64,000 nucleotides of DNA from Cycas panzhihuaensis (lineage: Eukaryota; Cycadophyta): assembly GCA_023213395.1 (NCBI GenBank), contig CM041465.1:192269741-192333740 (forward strand), read 5' to 3'. A program made the translations under genes and the position numbers. How positions within the stretch are numbered: the stretch's first letter is position 1; the number at the start of each line of letters is the position of its first letter. Positions 1-12,045 of this stretch are shown here, in pieces. The notes under the pieces were generated by a model that was not told the origin of the DNA, did not search any database, and saw only the letters and a program-made list of their open reading frames with translations.

Positions 1-109
1 CTTTACAAGAAAAATCAAGGAAAACTCCTAACCAAGCATGTGATCCAAAGTTTGTTAAAAACCAATAGCCTCTTATCCTACCCAATGCCTCATACAAAAG
101 TTTTGCTAA

Positions 110-1150
110 GTTCTTGGCCAAAAGAAATTAGGCATAAACTATCCAAAGTTGTCAAACTTAGCACGTTTTATTCAAAGTACATATATCTAAGCAAGCTCAT
201 ACGAGTCTAGGAAGGTATAAAATGGGTAAGAGATCTTAGTCTAGGAGATTCGTTTCATGAAAATTGGTTTCGAAAAGGCACATGATAGAGTAGAGTGAAA
301 TTTCTTCTTCAATATGCTTCAAACTCTAGGATTTGTCAACAGGTTAAATAGCATTGTTAATATCTTTTTGCTAATGCCTCTATTATATATCATAATCAAC
401 AATGCTTCTAACAAACTAGTGGTATTGTTTAGATTCATTAAGCAAGGTTGTTCTATAGTGCTTGCTTTGTATGTATTGAAAATAGATATATGTGGCTACT
501 TAGTAGCTCACAAGGTCAACCGAGGCCTCATTAGAGGTATTCTTATTTTAAAAGAAAGTGGGTAAAAGATGAATAGTAACAATTTTGTTGATGAATCCTT
601 TCTCATGATGGATGTTGACCAAAGAGTTGTGAATCATAACATGGAAACCATCCAATCTTTTTGTCAATCCTCTAATGCTAAATTCAATAGAAAAAGGATA
701 CTTGTTATTTACAAATTATACACCATATTCCAAATTAGAGTAACTAGTAAAAATACTCTTAGATCTAGTCTAGGAAATCTTCAAATTCCTTGGCATCCCC
801 TTTTGGCTTGCCAATGTATTTATCCACCATGTGGGACTTTATCACAACAAGGATTAAGAAGAAGCTTGGGTGTTAGAATTTTAAAACACTCTTATTTCCT
901 GTTAGCTTCAAGATATGTACTAAAGTCCTTATCACCACCCCTTTTCCACCCCTTTCAATGCAACCCACTTAACCTCATCAAAATGCTTAGAACCTTCCTA
1001 TGATCCCTTAGAGAAGATAAGAAAGGCTTTAGTGAAGTTAAATGGGATATTCGTTGTAAATAAAGAGGAAAATGGTAGCTTGAGAGTCCTATAGATCTAA
1101 AGACAAGGCCAAGCCAAGGTGGAAAATGGATAATAAGAGTAAGAGAGGGT
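110..1150 (+). pseudogene. L1-type LINE reverse transcriptase remnant (L1a)
   Basis: This is the remains of the reverse transcriptase of a non-LTR (L1-like) retrotransposon, which would copy element RNA at a nicked chromosomal target. Read in shifting frames it shows a trace of the QTGFIKGR region near 165-200, then FEKAHDRVE near 268-297 (family form KAYDRVEW, here followed by TGA where Trp is expected), then MLQTLGF from 314. IKQGC lies near 440-455 (family RQGC), the catalytic-box relative FVDESFL near 584-604 (family F-A-D-D), and the thumb region with LQIPWHP and a FLWR-like patch follows up to about 1,100. Several stops and frame changes show it is dead. The endonuclease half lies outside the window or is lost. 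Assignment to LINE RT is firm; the exact ends are not. Confidence 0.8.
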
Positions 1151-1289
1151 GAGGAAGCTTAAAAAATCCACATAACATAAATTATCACCCAAGGAAAAGT
1201 AATAGGCTAGAAAAGCTCTCAACTTAATCCACATACTAAAATGATCACATCTTCTCCAACCAAGGTTATAAAATCTCCCATTTTTAAAA

Positions 1290-1600
1290 ATATATTAAAT
1301 GCTTAGGAAGACTATTGGAGATAATGCTTAATTCATAATTATTGATGCACATAAGTTTTTATAGCTGAATGCTTTTGATATGTGAGCATTCTTGATATTA
1401 TATATTATTATAGCTCACAAATCTTCATGTACTTATCACAACTTCTTATTAGTCCTCTATGAGGTGCACACCTATTTATGTATATGCATTCTCTTGTTGA
1501 ATAAGATCAATATCATAATATTTATAAGTAAATTATATTGCTTCTATCTCTTATGTGTTTGATATTCATCTAACATAATGTTAAACCAAATTTTGTAATA
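1290..1600 (+). repeat. Putative LTR, left copy of a diverged direct repeat
   Basis: This stretch resembles 9,925-10,215 in the same orientation. The clearest shared block is TAGCTCACAAATCTTCAT at 1,411 and again at 10,115, followed by similar CTTATC...CAAC...CTTATTAGT and CACACC/CACATTT segments. It stops directly before a primer-binding-site motif at 1,601, which is how a 5' LTR should end. I infer an old LTR. The left boundary is not resolved and the right copy has no visible clean end, so the pairing is tentative. Confidence 0.45.
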
Positions 1601-1612
1601 TGGTATCAGAGT
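1601..1612 (+). promoter_or_regulatory. Primer-binding site (initiator tRNA-Met type)
   Basis: TGGTATCAGAGT follows the putative LTR without spacer and matches the usual plant LTR-element PBS TGGTATCAGAGC at 11 of 12 positions. It would prime minus-strand DNA synthesis. It supports a separate element whose interior starts here and is broken by COP1 at 1,923. Confidence 0.6.
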
Positions 1613-1922
1613 CAAAATGAGCCTCAACTCACTCATGCGAGTGTTACTAGTTCATTCAATCATAACAAATGTTAAATTTATCATCATTTGGATGTAGGGC
1701 AACACTAACTTCTACTTTGAATAGTATTAGGTATATATATTTTGTGTTTGGAAGGTTATGGTGGTAGAATCAACATACATATGTTTCCATATCCATCATA
1801 TATTTATCTTTTATTTGTGGAGTTGTGGCAAATATTTTTGGTGCATGTTTATTTGAGATATATTGAATTGGAATAGATAGCAAAAAGGTGGAGACAAATA
1901 AACAGAGGAGGTATCGTATGAA

Positions 1923-2140
1923 TGCCAGAACAAATATGAATTGATGAAGACAAAGCTTCAATGCATTAATAAGAGAGAAAATCTCTCATATAAATATATC
2001 ATATGTACACAAGAAGGCCTATGTATGTAAGCCAAGTGTCACTAGTATATTAAAGAGGGGTTGGACACATAACATAACCCTCAAGTTAACTTTAGAATAC
2101 ATGCATAATACATATAAAAGATAGAACATTATTTCTATAA
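1923..2140 (-). repeat. COP1 3' LTR
   Basis: On the plus strand it runs from TGCCAGAACAAATATGAATT to GAACATTATTTCTATAA. It matches 6,975-7,190 throughout, including AGGCCT, GCCAAGTGTCAC and AAAGAGGGGTTG. In element sense it follows a polypurine stretch AAAAAGGG just right of 2,140, which marks the 3' LTR. Confidence 0.8.
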
Positions 2141-5100
2141 TGCCCTTTTTAAATATTTTATCTTTTGTCTTTAACACTAAGTAGATGCCTAAAGTATTAA
2201 AATTTGTCTTCTGAAAGTGGCTTTGTGAGAATGTCAGTAAGTTGTTCTTCACTAGTATAATATAATAGATCTATCTTTTTGATTTATACTTTTTTTCTGA
2301 TAAAGTGATAATGGACTTTAATATGTTTTGTTCTAGCATGAAACACTAGATTCTTTAACATTTTGATAACACTATGATTGTTGCAAAAATAGAGGTAGAG
2401 TAGATTTATTCTTGTTTTAAATCCTTAAGTAATTGTCTAATCCATACTGCTTCACATGTAGCACTAACAACTATCTTATTCTTTGCTTCGATGGATGACA
2501 ATGCTACAATGGGTTCTTTTTTGCTACTTTAAGATGTAACAGCAGGCCAAAGTGAGAAATAATATCATATTGTAGATTTTCTTTCTTGTTTATCCCCAAC
2601 CCAATCTAAGTCACTATAGCCAATTAGTTGAAGATTTAAAGTTTGGGTATAATTAAGATCCATTGTTGAGGTTCCTTTAATGTGCTTGAGAATTCTCTTA
2701 GCGACATTTATCTATAGACAATTCCAACTAAATATGAAATATCAAGTCTGGTCGTTGTGAGGTAGATAAGATTAGTTATCCATCATCATCAATATTCAAA
2801 ATGCATCTAAATTCCATTAGAGTGGCACATCTATTGCAATACTTCATTCTAAAATTTTGAAGAAGATTTCTTATATATTTTGCCTAAAATATGAAGATAT
2901 AATCATTTTGTTAACTAATTTCAATACCTAGATAGTAATAAAATAGACCCATATCTATCATTTCAAATTTCTTTTCTATCTGTATTTTGATTTTATAAAT
3001 TGTATTATCATCATTTTTTATAACTATTATGTCATCTACATAAACTACAATGATAGTTATTAAATTATCTTTGTTTGTTTTAATATAGAGACTAGGGTCT
3101 AAGTCATATACGTAAAAACCTTTTTAACACAAATAATGATATAATTTTGCATACGTTGATCTAATTCTGCATACCATACTCTGGGTGTCTGTTTAAATCT
3201 ATATAAAGCCTTCTTTAACTTACAAACAATATATTCTTCACATTTTTTTTTGTATATCTTGTTAGTTGTTACACATATATTTCTTCAATCAAGTCACCAT
3301 TTAGAAAGACACTTTTAACATCTAGTTGTATGATGCTCCATTTGAATTGTATTGCCATAGCCATAACCGTTTATACAGTTATAAACTTGGTTACTAGTGA
3401 AAAGGTTTCCTCGTAATTAATACCTTTTATTTGAGTGTAACGTTTTGCTACCAATGTTGCCTTGTATCTTTCAACTGTCCCGGCAAACTTTTCTTTTATT
3501 TTGTATACCCATTTACAACCAACAATGGTTTTATTCGTAAAAGCATCAACCAATTCCTAGGTTTTGTTTTTCTTGATGGCATTAATTTCATCATCCATAT
3601 CCTTTTGCCATTCTAGTTGATCACGTGTTTCTGAATAATTCTGTGGTTCAACATAGCACATTAAACTTTGGTGGTTTTGTGATCTGTTTTTTTGTTAAAA
3701 AATGTTACCTTTAGATTCTTCAAGGGTCTTGATGTACCGCATGGATAATTTTTTTGGTGTTTCATCACTGATTCTTTGAAAATAATTTTGTTCATCTTCA
3801 GAAAATTTTACTTAGCTTTACATAAGATTTCTTGTTGTTCAGAGATACCTTGCTTGCTTCTTTTCTAAAGTTCACTTTTTGATATACCTTTTTCTGTTGT
3901 AGTGACTTAAAAAATTTCTTTAATTGGCATATGTATTTGTGTATTTCCTTTAGTCTGTCTATGTACTATTATATCCTTTTGGTTTATTTGTTCATAAAAG
4001 TTGTCTCTACTAATATAGATTCTATTTATCTTGAGATCTATGCATTTATATGCCTTAAAGTTATTGTTATACCTAATCAAAATACATACAATGCTTTTAT
4101 CATCTAAGTTAGTTACTTTTTTCCCAGGAATATGAGCATAAGCTTTACTACCAAAGATTTTAAGATGACTTACATCTAGTTTTCTTTTGATCCATGCTTC
4201 TTCAAAAGTTATCTTGCCTAAAACTTGTGTAGGAATTTAGTTGATGAGATATACCATTGTTTTGATTGCTTCAGCCTAATATGCTTGTTATTACTTTTTC
4301 ACTTATTATTCTCTGAACCATTCCCATTATTACCCTGTTCATTTGTTTAAATACTCCATTTGACTATGGTGTATATGGAATAGTGACTTGTTTCTATATC
4401 CCATTTATCTTTCAAAAGTGATAAAAGTCATTTGAGACATTTTCCTTCTTTATCAGATCAGAGAATTTTGATTTTGCATTCACTTTCTAATTCAACTTGT
4501 CCTTTAAACTCTTTGAAGTAATCTAAAACTTTTGATTTACTGAAAAAAAAATATACTCAATTTCTTATAGAAAAATCATCAATAAAGGTAATAAAATACC
4601 TTGCGTCATTAATTGAATTTTGTGTTATCGGTCCACATAAATTAGTATAGATAAATTCTAACATTTTGTATGCTCTCCATATGCTCTTCTAAAAAGGAAC
4701 TCAATGTTGTTTGCCAATCATACAACTTTTGCATATAAAATAGTCAAAAGACATCTTAAGAAGACCAACTATTATATTAGAATTTTTTAATAATTCAAAT
4801 CATTTATTTGCAATGCATCTATACTTTAAATACTAAATTTCATTAATAAAATTGTTAACAGGGGATTTTATAGGAATAGGCAAAATAAGAGTGGAAACAA
4901 ATTTATAGAGATTGTCAATTTTGACTCATTTTATAATTACAATGCTATTATTTTTCATGTCATAGATTGACATCTTTTATTTTTATTAAAGATAACCCTA
5001 AGTCCCTTTTTTTTTAATTAGGATATAAACAAGAGGTTCACTTTTAAGCTTGGAACATAAAGAACTTCTCCAATTTTTAAAATTTTATCATTGATTGAAA

Positions 5101-6271
5101 TAACAAATGTTCATTTCCCTTTAATTTGTAAAGTTAAGTTATTACTGAGTTCAACAGTTTTATTGATGAAGTATGGTCTTAACATCTCAAACCAATCTCT
5201 TCTCCTTGTCATATGATTGGATGCTCTAGAGTCTATGTACCGATCTTCATTTTTATAGGTATGCATAGATAAGGTAGTGATAAATGCAATATTTTCTTCT
5301 TCATCTTCTACATGTTCTTTGTTGTAATTTCTTTCTATTTTCTTCCCTCTTCAAATGTTAGCCTATTTTTGTGGACAACAATTAGAAGATTGTCATGTTC
5401 TCCTACAATAGTAATAGTTTAACAAATTATATGTTCTACAATCACTAACAAGATATCCATACCTTCCACTATAGAAACTTACTCCAGATTCTCAAAATGA
5501 AGATCTACCTCTTCCTTCTAACATCCATGTGGTTCTTCCTCGTCATTTAAGAGACTAGGTAGATCTATTTCAATTTTTAGCTATAGTCCTTATCCAACCT
5601 CTCATAGATATGCTTCTTCCTCTCCTTGTGTTTCTAGATCGACCCCTACTTTGTAGACTTAGTTTTGAGAGAAAGGCTTCTGTGATGTTAGTTTCCATTT
5701 CGTACATTTTGTTTCTTTGCTCTCGCTGCAACATGAATCCTATCAAAGTGTTAAAAGGACATATTAATTATATGTCCTCCTATGGTAAGTGTGTTTACCA
5801 TAGTATCAAACGATTTTGATAATTTATTAATTGTCAAGCAAACAAGTTCAGAGTTAGCTATAGTCTCTCAAACATATACTAAACTATTCTTAATCTCAAC
5901 AATTTTAGTTATGAAAATTGAGATACTTTCTTTTTCTTTGAGATAAAATTTGTATAATTACTCTCGAAGAGATATTATTTGGGCTTCATTTTTCTAACTA
6001 TAAAGTGAGGCTAAAATTCTCTAAGCCTCTAGGGAAGAGGTAGTTGTGCCTATGTGACTTAACGCAGAGTCTCCCACAGATAACATGATTACAACTAGTG
6101 TAATTATGTCCCTCTCTTCTCAACTAATCACATCCACTCTGTCAATGGGTTTGACTTACTTTCCTATATGCATTTTTTGCCATTAGAAATCCTTACATAT
6201 TCAGCTTCCAAACACTATAATTTTATCCTATAAATTTATCAAAGTCCCCAAGGAAAAAAATTGAAGCCATT
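2141..6271 (-). pseudogene. COP1 gag-pol remnant (copia polyprotein)
   Basis: The frame opens at a minus-strand ATG near 6,271 with MASIFFLGDFDKFIG, a UBN2-type Gag start. Two weak zinc knuckles lie near 5,480-5,360. Protease is near 5,240-5,180 with YIDSRASNHMT, where the usual DSG reads DSR. Integrase near 4,680-4,400 has YTNLCGPI (Asn for the first catalytic Asp). RT starts near 3,560 with CKWVYKIK and [10 protein letters not shown], and its catalytic YVDD is intact near 3,031-3,042. RNase H ends near 2,200 with EQLTDILTKPLSEDKF, just before the polypurine tract. Many stops and frameshifts break the frame, so it cannot make a working polyprotein. Gag and pol would normally assemble virus-like particles, copy the RNA and integrate the DNA. 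Confidence 0.85.
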
Positions 6272-6974
6272 TTTGTGTTGATTTATTGTTTATTGAGAAG
6301 AAATATCAAACATAAGTATTATAAGATAGTAAGCCATATGGTCGTATGACTGTACGGATTTGTACAAAAAGTACAATTATACTAAATTGACAAAAAATGG
6401 TCGCAAAAGAAAGTTGAGGTTATACTCTTCTTGAATCTATATAATTTTTTTAGAAATACCTTTTGGATTCTTTAGAAAACAACCTGAAAATAGTATAATT
6501 AAATAGGGTTTTTAAGAGAAAAATGCTTGTAACTCCTCAAATCATTGACAAAATTTAGCAAACTTATAACCAAACAAAAGATATTATCTAATCGAAGAGT
6601 TTGGAACAAATTTTTACCCAAAAACCTAGAGAAATTTGAGATTGAATCTTAAAATGGGCGTCCCTGCAAATATTCAATTTCCTACTTATTGAAAAAGAAT
6701 TTGAATTTGTGACTTTGGAATAGTTTAATCTCCTCAATGAGACGATTCTACCCACCAAATTTCATTAATTTTTTTAGCACTTAAAAATTTCTTCGGTTGT
6801 ACAATTCCATATGGTTTTGTAGTATTCTGTACTATTATTAATGACCCTGAAGTGCGTCATTTCCTTCTCAAAATCTCTACATATACTTTTTAACACTTTT
6901 TTCATATTGAATCCTTCAAAGAACTCAAACCTATCTTTTGTTAGGCTTTAACCAATAGACCTATTCTAACATCA

Positions 6975-7190
6975 TGTCAGAACAAATATGAATTGATGAA
7001 GAGAAAGTGCTTTATTGCATTAATGAGAGAGAAAATCTCTTGTATAAATACATCATGTGTACATAAGAAGGCCTAAGCATGTAAGCCAAGTGTCACCAAT
7101 ACATTAAAGAGGGGTTGAACACATAACCCTCAAGTTAACTTTAGAATACATAGATAATACATACAAAAGATAAAACACTACTTCTTTAAT
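6975..7190 (-). repeat. COP1 5' LTR
   Basis: This is the direct-repeat partner of 1,923-2,140. On the plus strand it begins TGTCAGAACAAATATGAATT and ends near AAACACTACTTCTTTAAT. The adjoining PBS at 6,965-6,974 is eroded, with only a trace of the TACCAT core left. Confidence 0.8.
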
Positions 7191-9148
7191 AGAGTAGAGT
7201 TAGTAATCGTTGTATTTCATAAGATATATGCATTAGGAACCACATTCTTGTTAATTGATCAATAGATTGGTGCTAGTGAGTTTCACATGAGTGTGGTGAT
7301 TATTTTCTTCAAACGTGTGCACATGTTTGTTACCAATCATTGGTTTCTCTAAAGCCTGACATGTTTACATTGGTGGATTTAGATTGTGCAGTGGCTTTGC
7401 TGCCAAATGGGGTAGGTTGTTAAGGTTTCAATGTGCATTGTATCTATTGAAAACTTATCAATCTCTAAGCATCATAAGGGATTGCTTAAAGAATAGGTCA
7501 ACCATAATAATTTCCTTCGTTGTTATTTGTGTTTGTTTATGATAAATGTTGTGGTTCATAGGTTATAAGAGACGTGAATAAATTATGTAGTTTGGGTAGT
7601 GCTAGACATATTGATTCCAACTATTTAAACCCATGGATGAATTAAAGAGACCATCAATTATTCATTCTCCACCTTGGCCCAACAATGTATTCTTGTCGTG
7701 GAATTTTTCTAGAACAGATCAAAATCAAGGATGGAAGCCTAGTTCTAGAATCCTATAACTAACAAATTAGTGCATGCAATGCCAATGCACAGGTTGTCAT
7801 AGCCATATGAACAAAGAGTTCTCAACACTAAGGGAACTAAGAAAGAAACTATCAATCAACTCAACCCACGACTAGCATGCTTGAAATTCTAAGTACCATT
7901 GGAAGCAATAGCATGAACTATAGATCTTGTAGAAACCAACCCAATCATCTCATGTTGTGAAAACTTACAAACATGTGTGGTCATTATGGCCCATTGACAA
8001 AGAGCTATGCAACTTTACTACAAGAATCAATGATATGTAAACATTAGAGAAGAACACTATATGAACTAGAAGAATGGACCATAGGTAATGTATAAGATGA
8101 AATTTGGTCTGTAGGATGGTATATGGTACTCCACTTCTATTATTCATTAAATCATCTAATTTCTCGATGGTCGTGATGAAGAAGACAAACATGGTAAGGT
8201 TGCAATGAAGATCAGATGAACAAATTTGAAGAAATGGCAATTTTTGAAATCACAACAATGAATTTTCATAACAATAATATTTATTTTTAAATTTTTTTAT
8301 TTTTCTAATGTTTTATTTAATTAAACCAAATTTAATAATTTCTGAAGTCTACCCCCAAATCATAATTTTATAATCATATGGATTTTGGTGCTAAACCAAA
8401 AGGAGCTAAACTTTGAAAAAATTAAGTTAAAGGTTATTTTTTGCTTTTTGAAGCTCTTTTCACCTATTTTGACATTGACTTTGACAGTGTTATTAATGGT
8501 GCCTCTATATGAACATTATGGACAATATTATTGTTATATGATATCAAATATTAGAGATGTTTGAGGAGTGCATGTGAAGTAAAGGTCCCAGATACTATTG
8601 GACATCAATGTTGAAGGCAAAACAATGGCACATTTTATTTCTAAGAATATTGATTTAATGGACTCAAATGCATATGCATGTGGTACTTAAATATCTAGCC
8701 TACAATAATCTTAACTACTTAGATTTACAAAATTATCTTAAAGATCGTTATAAATTGAGTAAAGCATCCATACTTAGTCTCAGAAAACTACAAAAAGGAG
8801 TTATTATTTAGGACTAGATTTTGGTGAGAAGTCATTTTTGAAGACGAGTATATGGGGTCATGACATGCACTACATGTTTGATAAAATTTCCACAAGAGAC
8901 CACATGTAAAGTGTTCCAAAGTAATAATTAAAGATAGTAGAAAGAAATTGTGGCTACCATGACAAAATTTGACATTGTGAGATTTTCTTATTTGGTATTT
9001 GGACTCTGAAGGCTAGCAAATTGGCATTGTTGATTTTAGGCTTCAACTCATTTTAATTTGTGGTTTAATATTAGTTGCTTTTTGGTTTAGTATATTGAAT
9101 TGCAGTTGTATTGCGACTAAAAGGGTAGTGTATGCAGCTGACTTTGAA
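7191..9148. other. Unassigned AT-rich DNA between repeats
   Basis: I see no recognisable coding domain, LTR pair or structured RNA here. A minus-strand open frame at 7,965-8,240 (91 codons) has no familiar motif. If the repeats near 1.3-1.6 kb and 9.9-10.3 kb are an LTR pair, this is the interior of a large non-coding derivative. Confidence 0.5.
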
Positions 9149-9665
9149 GTGTTCCAATATGAAATGGATGCTTGTAGAGTGGAAAGAAGTTGGCAAAAAA
9201 ATTAATCTATAATAATGGTTAAACATTATCTAGACAAATAGTTTAATTAGTTCTTGAATGTCAAGAAGCTCTTCATATCTGTCTAGCTAGATAGTTTGGC
9301 CTACTATCAGGATATGCTATAATAAGTATGTAATCAATTTTGTGGTGTTTCAATATGGAATAGATAGTTATATAGTTGGAGAAAGTTGGCAAATAAATTA
9401 ATTATTCATAATAATGATTGAACATTGTTTGCCCAAGTGATTTGACTAGTACTTGAATGCTAAAAAGTTTTTAATATCTATCTAGTCAGGTAGTTCAACC
9501 TACTCTCATGATATGTTATGATAAGTGTGGACATCTGGAAAGGTTGTCAATAAATAGTCAATATAAAAATTTTGTAGGCATTGATAAACTATATATTTGA
9601 AGAACTTTCCAGCAAATAAATAGTTATAATAATTGGTCATTAATTTATCTCAATGGATGGTTGTT
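9149..9665 (+). repeat. Diverged tandem repeat, period about 196 bp
   Basis: Two full units begin at 9,149 and 9,345 with GTGTTCCAATATG and GTGTTTCAATATGG. Both run through AAGTTGGCAAA, AATTAAT, ATAATAATG, CTTGAATG, ATCT(G/A)TCTAG and GATATG(C/T)TAT. A third partial copy at about 9,570-9,665 keeps only the GCAAATAAAT...ATAAT part. The units differ at many positions, so the duplication is old. Confidence 0.7.
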
Positions 9666-9899
9666 TCTTTATATGGATATCAATAAATCAAGAGCAAAGG
9701 TTAGAAGATGGATATAAGCACAGGTAGAGCTTGAATTCAACCTTGTGAGACCCATATTAGGAGGTCAAAATAAAATCCATCCAAGGAATTGAAAAATAAA
9801 AGAATGAAACATAACTAAAGTAGCAAGCCTAAAAAATAATGGGGTAGATCTTATTAAGAAACTTGAGAAAAACATTCTAAAATATTGGTGACAACATTA

Positions 9900-10300
9900 G
9901 ATGATAAACTAAATACATTATTCAAGAAATCTATAAAGCTTTTAAGTGTTAAGGAATTAAACATTATAGGGAAGTACAAGAGATAATATTCAATTCATAG
10001 TAATTAATATGCATAAATTCATTCAAGTTCTTATAGGTGCAAGTAAATGTTTCTGATAGGTAAATGAAGAGGTAAATACTCTTAATCTATAAGCATTTTT
10101 AATATGTGTGATTATAGCTCACAAATCTTCATATGCTTATCGCAACCTCTCATTAGTTCTTTATAGGGTACACATTTCTTTATATATGTACATTTTGATA
10201 TTGAATAGTATTGACATCAAAAAATATGAAATTTTTATCAATATGAGAACAAACTTCTTTCTTAAGATGAGCTTAAATGACCTTGAAGCATACTAAATTG
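9900..10300 (+). repeat. Putative LTR, right copy of the diverged direct repeat
   Basis: It is the partner of 1,290-1,600. The shared core starts at 10,115, with extra similarity in the AGATAATATTCAATTCATA part near 9,980. No PBS follows it, as expected for a 3' LTR. Its ends are not resolved. Confidence 0.4.
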
Positions 10301-10549
10301 GACACGTCATACAATAGTTGGGAATTTAAGCCCTGATTTGATCTTAATTATTATTCTATTTATTATTTATAAGAAAAGACTCATTCTTCTTATCGTAAAG
10401 GTGTTCACTCTTCTTTCTTGGTTAGCAAGCAAAGTGACCACAAAATTATATGTTTATTTGCCAAGTTACTGTTAAACCTTATGTTTACATGTTAAGATAT
10501 TGTACTTTAATTTTCATATAATATGTGTACTTTTTACTTTAGGGGTGAC

Positions 10550-10720
10550 TTATCACTTAAGTGATAAAGTGCACACCCCCATTCTTTCTAGTGACACAAC
10601 GTTGTCACTAAAGGGTCAAATGGACCCTCATGCATTTTTGCTCACATGAGAGCCCAAAATGACACATGTCCAACATGCAGAGGCAGATCTTGGATGTTTG
10701 ACACTTGTCAAACATCCAAG
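10550..10720 (+). repeat. Three palindromes in U3 of the COP2 LTR
   Basis: The first is a perfect 18-bp palindrome TTATCACTTAAGTGATAA (10,550-10,567). The second has 7-bp arms AGTGACA/TGTCACT (10,590-10,609) around CAACGT. The third has perfect 15-bp arms starting CTTGGATGTTTGACA with a 2-bp centre (10,689-10,720). All three recur intact in the 3' LTR at 14,964-14,981, 15,004-15,023 and 15,104-15,135. They lie 24-195 bp upstream of the TATA box, so a protein-binding or hairpin role is possible but inferred. Confidence 0.85.
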
Positions 10721-10743
10721 GCCTTAGGTCTCTCATTTCACTC

Positions 10744-10750
10744 TATATAA
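10744..10750 (+). promoter_or_regulatory. COP2 LTR TATA box
   Basis: TATATAA within CTCTATATAATGAGAC, about 280 bp before the LTR end. The 3' LTR has the same box at 15,159-15,165. It would place the transcription start, and so the U3/R border, around 10,780. Confidence 0.6.
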
Positions 10751-11023
10751 TGAGACATCTTCTCATTGTCTCATAAGAGAGTTGGAGTCAGATTGTTATC
10801 CTGTCAGTTTACTAATCAAACTGTTCATTCTTTGGAGGTTGGACCAATTTCAACTCCACATATTGGGTATCATTTTCTCTTGCTCCTTCATTTGTGCTTT
10901 GTCTCTTTGCTCTCTATTTTCCTTGAGATTATTATACTTGTTTGTATTTGTGCAACTAGAACTAGAGTGATCATAGTTTCTAGATCTTGGAACTATTGAG
11001 GCCATCTAGCCTCTTTTCACATT

Positions 11024-11035
11024 TGGTACTAGAGC
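11024..11035 (+). promoter_or_regulatory. COP2 primer-binding site
   Basis: TGGTACTAGAGC lies 2 bp after the 5' LTR. It differs from the plant initiator tRNA-Met PBS TGGTATCAGAGC at two positions (TC to CT). Confidence 0.75.
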
Positions 11036-11524
11036 AAGAGGAGACTAGCTCCCTCTGTTCTGGTTTGCAGCTGCTCAAGGAGATTTGGAGAAAGCCTACA
11101 AATACTTGGTGATGACATTCGCACTCTGAAGGCGATTCAAGATTTGTTTGAAGACTTTTTTTTGCAGGTTCAAGCATTTGGAGCTATTTTTTTTAAGACT
11201 GGAGCTGGGGTATGTTCTAATCTTTTTTTTTCACAAAGGTCTTATTGGGTGCAGCACAAATTATTGTCACAAGCAGTGATTTTTTTTGGAAAATATTATT
11301 CCATTAAATTTCTTTACAACCCAGATTTGAGAAAAAAAAATAATAATAAGAGTCAATTTTTATTTTCAGTCATTATAATTGCAGATATAGCTGTTAAGAT
11401 CTAGATTTCTGTTGTTCTAAACTCACCTTCTGGTTGCTCAGAATTAAGATCCACTCTCTACAGTGGGAAATCTTCTAAGTTTATTGTTGGCTATCCTCTT
11501 TTGTTTACTGAACAGTGCTTAGAT
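11036..11524 (+). other. COP2 leader
   Basis: Untranslated-looking sequence after the PBS, with runs of T at 11,158, 11,189 and 11,225. No domain is visible on either strand. It ends where the inverted gag segment begins. Confidence 0.5.
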
Positions 11525-11919
11525 TACATGGGCTTGACAAACTTAATAGAATATAATTTTGCCTTAACCATTAAAATGCGAGCTTGATCTCGTCTTTCAT
11601 ACAATGAAGACAAAGTGTCCCAAGCTTCCTTAGAAGTTTTAGCACAAGCAATATTCTAATCTACATGCACATCAACAATCATGTGAAGGAATGCCAAAGC
11701 AATTTCATCTTTGGCTTCCCAAGCAGCAAGTAAAGCATCATCAGGTTCCACAGTAACATCGCCATTGATAACAGGTGATGGTCGAGGTAATCTCCCAGAA
11801 ACATAACTCCAAAATTTGTTCATGATTAGTAAGTTCTGAGTGAGTCTCTTCCATTCTTGATAATTATCTTATCCTGTTAACCGAATGGTGCAAACATTTA
11901 GCATGTTTATGGCAGCCAT
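11525..11919 (-). pseudogene. Inverted gag fragment inside COP2
   Basis: On the minus strand a copia Gag amino end reads from ATG at 11,919. MAAINMLNVCTIRLTG is followed by a stop, then DNYQEWKRLTQNLL, an AAWEAKDEIALAFL patch typical of UBN2 Gag, and KEAWDTLSSLYERRDQAR near 11,600. Gag should lie on the plus strand between the PBS and pol. Here it is reversed, and about 130 bp of its own leader-like sequence lies at 11,920-12,050. The carboxyl half of Gag, the zinc knuckle and protease are absent. An internal inversion with deletion, or a copy-time rearrangement, would explain it. Confidence 0.8.
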
Positions 11920-12045
11920 ATTTCGGTTTATAAAAGCTTGAAGCTAGCAGATAACCTGGAAACTCAAAGCTTTCGTCGCTTAAGTTCCACCTTCTAACGA
12001 AACCAACAGTCATGATCTTACTAGAAGATCCAATAACTGAATGGA

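Larger units (their letters stand above)
1923..7190 (-). mobile_element. COP1, degenerate Ty1/copia element
   Basis: A complete but decayed copia element on the minus strand, about 5.3 kb, bounded by two direct LTRs. Reading right to left it has 5' LTR, leader, gag, CCHC knuckles, protease, integrase, reverse transcriptase, RNase H, polypurine tract and 3' LTR, which is the copia order. It seems to sit inside another old repeat element (direct repeats near 1.3-1.6 and 9.9-10.3 kb). I could not find a matching target duplication. The same LTR family recurs as a solo copy at 20,063-20,275. Confidence 0.85.
10470..11021 (+). repeat. COP2 5' LTR
   Basis: 552 bp, TGTTAAACC to TTTTCACA. It has a TATA box at 10,744-10,750 and three palindromes upstream of it. 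Short open frames inside it recur in the 3' LTR and are LTR sequence, not genes. Confidence 0.92.

Noticed and set aside
7965-8240. 91-codon minus frame as a host gene
   Set aside because: No motif, no start context and no neighbouring coding signal. The AT-rich composition makes a chance frame likely.
10766-10999. 77-codon plus frame, with a near-identical frame at 15,181-15,414
   Set aside because: Both lie at matching positions in the two COP2 LTRs. They are LTR sequence downstream of the TATA box, not a gene.
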